A stretch of 15,267 nucleotides of DNA. It comes from Ettlia oleoabundans. Lineage: Eukaryota > Chlorophyta > Chlorophyceae > Chlamydomonadales. The notes under the pieces are model-generated. The model ran no database searches. It was not told where the DNA came from and saw only the letters and a list, made by a program, of their open reading frames with translations. The stretch is from assembly GCA_019693395.1 (NCBI GenBank), contig JAAMXP010002651.1:1-15267 (forward strand), given 5' to 3'. The position numbers and the translations under genes were made by a program. Below, piece by piece: positions 8,718 to 15,267 of this stretch; positions within the stretch are counted from its first letter, which is position 1; each line of letters opens with the position of its first letter.

Positions 8718-9488
8718 GCAACGGGATCGACCATACATAGCATGGATATTGCGTGCACTGCTGCGCAACAGTTGTGAAGAATGGATCTGGGAGCTGCAGT
8801 AGCCATGCATTAGGCAGGGCACCTTGTTGCAGCTGGCCAGCCTGAGGCCCTTGCCCAGGCCAACGAGTGGGAGCCGTGAAGGTGTCCGGGTCCACACCAG
8901 TGGTGACAACATGGTCTGGCGTCGGCTTAGTTGCACGAGGATGCAGTGCGGACTGCCAGTCATCGGCTGTGGGCAGCTGCACCCTAACTTGAGGGCTGGG
9001 GGCCGGGTCTGCAGCCAGGCAGCTGCAACCATATGTGCTGCAGCATAACGGCAGAATGCCAACACAGCAAGAGAAGATGCTGCAGCACCCCACTAGGCCA
9101 TGGTCAAAAACAGACAGGGTAGTCACCAAAAGACAAGAGACGGGCCACCAAAAAACCGACCTGCAGCAGATCCAATTCCGGGTGTCTCGTATGCACACTG
9201 GCCTGGTGCCGTGCTGGCTTGCTGTGCAGAGGACAACGCTTCCTCATGCGCCCCAGCCATGACACTCTGCGTGGCACACAAATCACATTCCCTTGGCTCA
9301 GCACAACCCTGCCGTTAAAGATAGGTAGCAGGAGTCACAGGACGACCAACCTTCACCTTCTGCACCTCTGGCGGCAGCTCGGGCGTTTTGCCGGCAGTGG
9401 CAGACTGGAGGTGCTCCTGATAGCCTCGGTCGGCATCCTGCCTGCTGGAGGCCTCAGATGCGGCACTGGCTGGCTGTGAGGAGGACAT
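8704..9488 (-). CDS. Small hydrophilic protein of unrecognised family, paralog 2 (3 exons, 180 aa)
   Basis: Function unknown; paralog of the gene at 7145-7766. Exons 9488-9357, 9266-9161 and 9008-8704, with phases 0 and 1 as in the paralog. Donors are GTGAAG and GTCGGT, acceptors CACGCAG and GCTGCAG. Residues 1-44 start MSSSQPAS and contain YQEHL; exon 2 contains AGAHEEA and CAYETPGIG (71-76 for ETPGIG); exon 3 contains VRVQLPTADDW and is about 45 residues longer than in the paralog, continuing open to PLPPCR and TGA at 8706-8704. Exon 3 also has a possible donor (CAACAAG, GTGCCC) that could join the conserved acceptor-like site before 8707 and give a different end. The ATG directly follows TCTAG, so a 5' UTR intron is possible. 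A TGTAA at 8405-8401 on this strand, about 300 bases past the stop, is a plausible poly(A) signal. Confidence 0.6.
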
Positions 9489-10030
9489 CTAGAACCACGG
9501 GTCCTGTTTTCGGTAAGTGTGAGGCCGCAAAAGCGTGGCAGACTTAGCGGTAAGGCTACGCTAGGAACAAGGCAGACGAGCAGGCATCTGAAACAAGGTA
9601 GCTGGGTGTGGTTGGAGCCTGTCGCAAGGTTGTACAAGAGGTGGGGAAGTAGTCAGTGCCAGCTCAGCAACAGCCCCTGCAAATGTGAAGTAAACAGGCA
9701 CCTGATGTTTGGTCTTGCTGCAATTCCAGGGGGTGCGCATAGGCCCTTAGCCTGCTAAACTTCCCATGGCGTCCAACGCTGAGTCAGCGCGCTATGCGTG
9801 CTGTCTGTGCCCTCTCTTGTAGGACGCGTCAATTGCGTCGCCTCATTCAATTGCTTAACCCAGTAAAACGGATTACTGCAGCCTGTAACATCGCACGGCG
9901 TGGCTTGGCCGCTGCACAATTCCTTCTCTACTGCACACTATCCCTCGTGCGGCCGTCCGCCCCGACTTTGACAGCGCAGACGCAAGGAAGCCGTACAGTG
10001 TCAGGCGCCACCGCCAATTCGTCCCCCAAC
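9489..10030. promoter_or_regulatory. Divergent upstream region between paralog 2 and the F-box-like gene
   Basis: 542 bases separate two start codons pointing away from each other, so both promoters and 5' UTRs must lie here. No clear TATA box. On the plus strand the frame of the F-box-like gene stays open upstream to an ATG at 9794, giving a possible 79-residue basic extension. A block at 9564-9587 resembles 7841-7865 upstream of paralog 1. Confidence 0.5.
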
Positions 10031-13000
10031 ATGCCACCCAAACGGCAGAGGCAGCAGTCCGCCACTGCCGCCCCAGACCCGGCGCAGCTACTGGGTCTCC
10101 CGCCGGATGCGCTGGAGATCGTTGCGCTCCATCTTGTGAATCAGGACCAGCTGAACAGCCCGGAGACAGCCGCGCGCGATATTGCCTCCCTGGCGCAGGC
10201 CTGCAAGTGCGCAAGAAGGGTAACTATGAATGGGGCTGCACGGCAAGGGCTGCAAGGCTGGCCTGCTGCTGCCGCCTACTCTTGCCGCACCTTGGACCTT
10301 CGTAACCGTAACCAATCTTGCCCTTTTGCTGTGCCACGTCCGACACACTGACGCTCACGTCAATCCTGTCCTGCAAGTTTCTTAACGACCTGGCCAAGCA
10401 CACGCTGTGGGGCATACTGGGGGAGCATTATGATGCGGAGACAGTGCATGATGATTATGATGGTGCCACGACCGCGCTTCCGCCCCAATCCGCACCGTCC
10501 TCCAGCACCAGCGCTGGGAGACAGTGCACCTGGGCAGTCAAACCTGCGTAAAATGGAGAACTACCCCACTTCCAAGGCATTGGCACGGGCCTGTGAGCAG
10601 GTGGGGATAGTAGCAGGTTGAGGTTGAGGATCCCATGCCGGGCGTTCAGCCAGGACTTGCTGACCATCCGATTAGCAGCACAGGGTATTTCCATGGCAGT
10701 TGGGTGTGAATCCAACTCCCGACAGTCGTGGCTCTTGCTGCCATTCATGGTGTTCACACGCCTAATTCCCCTTTGCCATACCTCAGGTGAATCCCATGTT
10801 CTTCTGCAGGCTGTGCCGGAAGCTGTGCCCCAGCACATCTACTCCGAGTGCTGCCGCCTACGCTGCATGGGCACAGCAGCTTCCAATGCCAGGGCTGCCT
10901 TCCTGCTGAGCGACGGGGACCTGCGTGACCTGCCGCATGTGGACAAGTGCAGGTGGGCCCTGGGGCTGGCGATGCCCGACTGAGGCAGCGGCAGGCACGA
11001 CTGCGGCGTGCAGAAATTGGAGGGTTTGGGTTGGTGGAAGGTTGCGGAGCGCTGGCTGTGTGCACAGGGGATGCAGTATAAGGGGGCAGAAGGGTGGGTC
11101 CCAAAGCAGCGGTGACATTGTGCCTGGATCTGCGTGTACCGGAACAACATAGATGCTGCCACACAGCACTGGTCACATTGCTCAGCAGGCGTTGAACCAT
11201 CATGAGTCATCCCGCGCCGCTCTCTTGGCCCCTGTTCCAGCTATTGGTGGCACCATCCCTTGCATTGTTTTGTTGCAGGGGCGTGCTGGGCACGGTGCAT
11301 ATCTATCGCCTGGCTGACCTGGTGCGGGCTGCCCAGCAGCAGCACGGGAGCGTGGAGGGGATGATCCACCACGCCTACCAGCGGTCCAGCAAGGCACAGC
11401 AGCGCAAGCGCAGCGTGCAGGAGGGGGTGGCTGCAAGGCGTGAGGCGCTGGCAGAGGCATTGGATGGGCTTGATGCTACGCTGACGTGAGTAGGACATGC
11501 TTGTGGCTTTGCTTCTTAAAAGGAATGGATGGCCGGCTGTGTGACAGCCATATGAGGCTACTTTCGTGAGTTGCACAGCTGTTCCCACGTCTGCCGCCAT
11601 CAGCAGGATTGTGAGATAGTGGCAGGTACAGCAGAGACAAGCATGCGTGGAACAAGCATGCCATCACCCACCAAGCGCTGCTGCCAGTGGGAACTGCATG
11701 TGTGGAGGGCCGACATGTGTCACATTCGCCCTGTAGCGGAGTACATCAAGGGTGGTAAGGGAGCTCCCAGCCAGGAATCGCTGCTGCCCATGCTTCAGCT
11801 GGCTTCCTGGTGCCACAAACATTCAAACTACAGCAGGGTGAGCGCATGGCCGACGGCCTTTTATTGATGTACTAGGATGGCCTAGGCAGCAGCCTGTGGT
11901 GCTGCCCTGGCAAGCGCAGCTGCTGCAATGGAAACCAACAGTGTTGTTTTGTAGTTTCTCAGCAGTTCGGCCATGCTTCATTCCTTTCCATTCTTGGTTT
12001 GAGGGTCCACACCAGCCTCATCTGCTCACCTTGTGCGCTGATTGCTGGCCTACCTTGCAGGTTTGGTACGAACTACTGCATAGCCAGGGCCGCTGGATGC
12101 ACTTCAAGGTGGGGCAAGGCCAACCTGCCGGCAGTGCTGCCGGTCGCTCATTCATCAGGTCATGGGATGAAATATCATGAGGCATGCCTGTTACCATAAA
12201 TGTAGAACTGGGCATTTACTTCAACTGAATGTGTCACCATAGGTTCTGATGCTTGCTCCTGCTGCCCGCCTGCCTGCCTGCTCCCTGTGCTGGCCCGCAG
12301 GTTGGTTTCAGGTCAGAGCTGCAGGGCGGTGGCTACTATGGCGGTGACTACTTTGCGGCAGCTGACAAGGCTGCTGCCATGCTGAGTGACCAGGAGGAGC
12401 GCGGCTGCATTACTCTTGCATGCCAGGTATGGGCTAGGTGGAGCGTGCTGGTAGCCGGCCAAGAAGACCCGTGGTTACAGATTGCTGTGTGACTGGGGTG
12501 GTCTTTTGCACTGGTTGCAACATTCTAAAGCAAGCTCAAATTCCTTGTTATACACTGTGGCAGGCAGGGATGAGGTAGGTGCACATAACCTGTGTCGCAG
12601 TTCTGTTTTCTGTTAGGCACATTGTATACAGAAGCAAAGAGCAATTACGACCTGGACATTCCAGCAGCAAGCAAATGATCTTGGTCGCCGCCTGGGCTTA
12701 CAGTTCATAAGCCCTGTTTCCGGCTGTGATGTCTGCTGCAGAGTTGGGCCCAGCAGCGCGGCGGTGTGGAGGCTGCCCTGGCTCGTCCTGAAGTGCCGCA
12801 ATCCGGACCGCGCAGGGAGACGATCAGCAGCGCCACGTGGGAGGAGGTGCCCGGCTGTGTGCTCTGGCATTTGGAGCACTTCCTTAAAAATGAGCGCATG
12901 GGTTTAGGCCCTGGAGCGGCAAAGGGGCAGCATGCTCTGCAGCAGCAACAGCAGCAGCAGCAGGTTCAGCAGCAGATTCAGGGGCAGGAGCACGGCCAGG

Positions 13001-13032
13001 TAAAGCAGCACCAACAGGTGCAGCAGACATAG
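10031..13032 (+). CDS. F-box-like protein with XPA C-terminal-like segment and polyQ tail (9 exons, about 493 aa)
   Basis: Precise function unknown. Exons: 10031-10219, 10378-10462, 10506-10616, 10787-10952, 11279-11485, 11579-11837, 12061-12108, 12301-12426, 12742-13032; summed frame closes at 1482 bases. Residues about 20-75 look like an F-box (LLGLPPDALEIVALHL ... LAQACKCARR, then FLNDLAKHTLW), which in known families binds SKP1 of an SCF ubiquitin ligase. Residues about 140-230 (IYSECCRLRCMGTAASNARA, AFLLSDGDLRDL, VHIYRLADLVRAAQQQHGSV) resemble the XPA C-terminal domain: a YLL-type D-D-L helix start, a strand with IY, and an HG turn before a basic helix. Residues 300-345 carry HIRPVAEYIKGGKG. 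The C terminus is a glutamine-rich run to TAG. ATG at 10031 has A at -3. Exon 2/3 and 5/6 junctions are uncertain: an alternative ACA|GTGCAT donor at 10444 with acceptor before 10538 also keeps frame. Confidence 0.7.
12940..13029 (+). repeat. CAG/CAA-rich tract encoding glutamine-rich tail
   Basis: The last exon of the F-box-like gene ends in a run of CAG and CAA codons: eight consecutive glutamines, then spaced Q with V, H, K and G up to the stop. Mixed CAG/CAA codons and in-frame placement suggest a translated, possibly length-variable tail. Confidence 0.75.
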
Positions 13033-13210
13033 GGGGTGTGCGCATCTGGATGTTTGGCTTACTATTAAACCCAGCATTTACGGGTGGGGCCCACCAACAA
13101 ACACGCAGGCGTATACTGTCCGGCGGGAACAAGCAGGGAATGTGGTGAGCGCAGGCGCACCACATGTCCTACTGCCCGGCACCAACTATCTGTGCATACA
13201 AGGTATCTTT

Positions 13211-13215
13211 TTACA
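13211..13215 (-). terminator. Candidate TGTAA poly(A) signal of the glycosyltransferase gene
   Basis: Plus strand TTACA, so TGTAA on the minus strand, 322 bases after the TAG at 13537. It lies beyond the opposing gene's signal, implying tail-to-tail overlap. Confidence 0.45.
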
Positions 13216-13279
13216 ATACACGCATGGAAATTATAGTTTAGCTCATCTGCATGCCGCATACATGTACCTCTATCGGCTT

Positions 13280-13284
13280 TGTAA
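13280..13284 (+). terminator. Candidate TGTAA poly(A) signal of the F-box-like gene
   Basis: TGTAA within GGCTTTGTAAATGC, 248 bases after the TAG stop. Right motif and plausible distance for a chlorophyte mRNA. Confidence 0.5.
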
Positions 13285-13427
13285 ATGCAAGAGCAAAGAG
13301 TGGCACAGCAATCGTCAATATTTATAACGTCAGCGAGGTTGCATACATCGTGAGGAAGCTCTATAGTGAGCACACCTTGAGCATGAAATGAGATGCACTC
13401 CTTGGAGCAAGGGAAGCGACGAAGCTG

Positions 13428-13511
13428 AGTACTGTGAAAGGGTTGTGAAGTCAACGACACCAATAAAAAGAGTACTGTGAAAGGGTTGTGAAGTCAATGA
13501 CATTAATAAAA
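13428..13511. repeat. Imperfect tandem duplication, 41-base copies, period 43
   Basis: Copies at 13428-13468 and 13471-13511, both starting agtactgtgaaagggttgtg and ending aataaaa. They differ at only a few positions in the stretch after gaagtcaa. Located in the presumed 3' UTR of the glycosyltransferase gene. Confidence 0.9.
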
Positions 13512-13536
13512 TGGTGGGGGCTCTGGTAACTGGTAA

Positions 13537-15267
13537 CTAGCGCCGCCGCGCCCCATCCAGCTCAGCGTCGTTCTTGAAGGCCACCCAGCCGCCGGGCTCG
13601 CCGTTGCTGCCCTCGTGGTCTGCCCCGCCGCACAGCTCTGCTGTGACGTTCAGTATGCCCAGCCCGTCCTGCTTGCCTGGTATCCAGCTGCCCACCATGC
13701 GGTGCATGCCCACCAGGCGCCTACGACGGAAGAAAGCAAGGTTGACTCCCATTCACATACACCACATAGGACTGATAAATTTGAGTTGCTCTGTCAAGCA
13801 ATCAACGGTGACTTGCTACCACCATTGGCCATCCCGCAGTGGAGGACATCCATCTGTTTGGGATGTTTAACAGTCTGCTCACCGCATGTCTGCTTGTCCG
13901 CTGGCGCGCTCTGCATAGATGCGGCGGCGGCACTGCTGCTCCCACCACTGGCATGGCTGGAACCAGGTGCCAACAGGCCAGAAGCGGTACACTGCAGGAC
14001 AGGGGTTGGTGGGTGGAGGCGCAATGCTGAGGATCCTGGTATTACGGCGCACAGAGAGGAGGACATGAGGGCGAGCTCTGTTTCACCACAGCTGGCAAGC
14101 TTATGTACACTCACCTGCAGGAACAGCAAATTGAAGTGGCAGCACAGCACCCCGACTCGAAGCCAGATACCGCATGCCATGTAGTACCTGCATCTCCCAG
14201 ACGGTACTGCGCGTTGAACACGCCGTCACTGCGTTGAGCGCCCACTGCCTCCAGTGCATTGGTGAACAGCTCGGGGCCTGTCCGTGCGATGACCTGCAGG
14301 GACGAGACGTCGCAAGCAGTTGGCAGCTGGTGGAAGTGCAAGGGCAGAGGGAAAAAGCCTGGTGGTAGCAAAGAGTATGAGCAGCAAGGCTGACAGAATT
14401 GTGCGTCCCAAGTGGAACCACAGCTGATGTGAGCTCATTTGGGGACCCACAGTTTGAAAAGCAGCGATGTTTTCTATGGTTAGCCGCCATGAGTAGCCAT
14501 CTACCACAGACCTTGCTCCTCCTCAACCACCCACCACCTTTATGACCACCCGCCTGCATCACATTTGCGTCAGTGTCTAACTGTCTCTCCTGCACCAGCT
14601 CTAGCGCCTTGGTGAATACAGGCAGACCGGGGCGCGCCGCTATGGCGGCGTTGGTGGCACCCTCCCCAGAGTGGGTGGCCTACATGTGCCACACAATAGG
14701 GCAAGGTCAACCGACACACCAATGCAGTAACCGGCAGGATGATAAGGGCAGTTGTCAGCATTTTTAGGGCTGCCAGCCTGCATGGGGTATGCCCTCCTTC
14801 CCTCTTCCCTCACCACTACATCGCATGCCATGCTAGTGCAAAACACGCTACAAGCTGCCATTTTGTAAACCTGCCTGCCCTGCCTGCCCCTGCGCCTGCA
14901 CCCATCCCTGCTCCAACACGTGCCCCTAACCTGCGCCACCAGGTCAAAGCCACGCAGCATGTCTCCGCCCTCACGCCAGCACTCAATGTCGGAGTCGAGG
15001 TACAGCCCTGCAAGAAAGCGGTACGGGAGCTGAGCACCCGTCACTACCAGGTTACAAGCCAGCACATCAGCACAGGGCAGGAGATGCATCAGGCTGCTAC
15101 ATGAAAACAGCGCAGCATTGAAAGCATCTGCATGGGCTGCAGTTGCACCCAAGGGGGCAGATAGAATTGAAGGCAGCTGGAGCAAGGGTCATCCCTCCTC
15201 ATAGTGGCGCTGGAGTTGATATTTCACTCCTTACTGTCGGCTTACCCTCGGCCCAACGCTGCCGCCG
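13537..15267 (-). CDS. OCH1-like GT32 (DXD sugar-binding) glycosyltransferase, 3' part, runs off right edge
   Basis: Family members transfer a sugar from a nucleotide donor, usually in the Golgi with a metal bound by a DXD motif. Exons on the minus strand: >15267-15246, 15007-14931, 14679-14512, 14293-14188, 13991-13883, 13720-13537; phases 1,0,0,1,2 all agree and introns are GT-AG. About 221 C-terminal residues are visible. Evidence in order: GLYLDSDIECW with the D-S-D metal site, GATNAAIAARPGLPVFTKAL (the family's N..I.a.p.hP.f block), ARTGPELFTNALEAVG (the TGP..lT.al block), YRFWPVGTWFQPCQWWEQQ (late F.P....W block), and HRMVGSWIP near the C terminus, equal to the family's H....SW. The nucleotide-binding N terminus and any membrane anchor are outside the window. 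The donor and acceptor sugars cannot be told. The exon 3 end (AAG|GTCTGT) is the least certain boundary. Confidence 0.85.

Larger units (their letters stand above)
13033..13536. other. Convergent intergenic region with crossing 3' UTRs
   Basis: 504 bases lie between the stops of a plus-strand and a minus-strand gene. TGTAA occurs on the plus strand at 13280-13284 and on the minus strand at 13215-13211, so each transcript would run past the other's poly(A) site. A 43-bp tandem duplication sits at 13428-13513. No further gene is supported. Confidence 0.55.

Noticed and set aside
8097..8802. Two overlapping long plus-strand frames (226 and 188 codons)
   Set aside because: They overlap each other in different frames, have no recognisable motifs, and run antisense into the well-supported exon 3 of paralog 2.
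10698..10717. Hairpin agttgg-gtgtgaat-ccaact resembling a tRNA T-arm
   Set aside because: No matching anticodon or acceptor arms around it; it sits in an intron of the F-box-like gene.
14739..15104. 121-codon plus-strand frame
   Set aside because: Antisense to the DXD exon and an intron of the glycosyltransferase; low-complexity P/A stretch only.

Overview
The window looks like nuclear DNA of a green alga (Chlorophyta). The genes are split into short exons by GT-AG introns of roughly 90-520 bases. The sequence is moderately GC-rich, and CAG/GCN runs give polyglutamine and polyalanine tracts. Candidate TGTAA polyadenylation motifs, the usual chlorophyte signal, lie 250-320 bases past three stop codons. 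The two best-recognised proteins (AZG-type purine permease, NBS1) resemble plant/algal family members. Species cannot be fixed from the sequence; a sphaeroplealean or chlamydomonadalean alga is a guess. All gene models are manual splice assemblies checked by reading-frame phase at each junction, not by transcripts.

Layout. (1) <1-2310, minus: 5' part (six exons) of an AzgA/AZG-type nucleobase permease, running off the left edge. (2) 2836-6563, minus: a complete eight-exon NBS1 (nibrin) gene, 815 aa, with FHA, BRCT-like region, long low-complexity linker, MRE11-binding block, and an unusual C-terminal tail of RG repeats around a PIP-box-like motif. One of its introns appears to be GC-AG. (3) 7145-7766 and 8704-9488, minus: two neighbouring paralogous three-exon genes of a small hydrophilic protein family I do not recognise; they share exon phases, motifs and a 27-base block across the stop codon. 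(4) 10031-13032, plus: a nine-exon gene for a protein with an F-box-like N terminus, a segment resembling the XPA C-terminal domain, and a polyQ tail. (5) 13537->15267, minus: 3' part of an OCH1-like (GT32, DXD) glycosyltransferase, running off the right edge.

The genes are unrelated housekeeping or lineage genes, not an operon. NBS1 acts with MRE11-RAD50 in double-strand break sensing; the permease imports purines; the glycosyltransferase probably works in the secretory pathway. The F-box/XPA-C-like gene is divergent from the second paralog across a 542-base shared upstream region, and convergent with the glycosyltransferase, where candidate poly(A) signals on the two strands cross over so that the transcripts would overlap tail to tail.

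Most interesting for follow-up: the NBS1 C-terminal tail, the unnamed paralog pair, the F-box plus XPA-C-like combination, and the crossing 3' ends.
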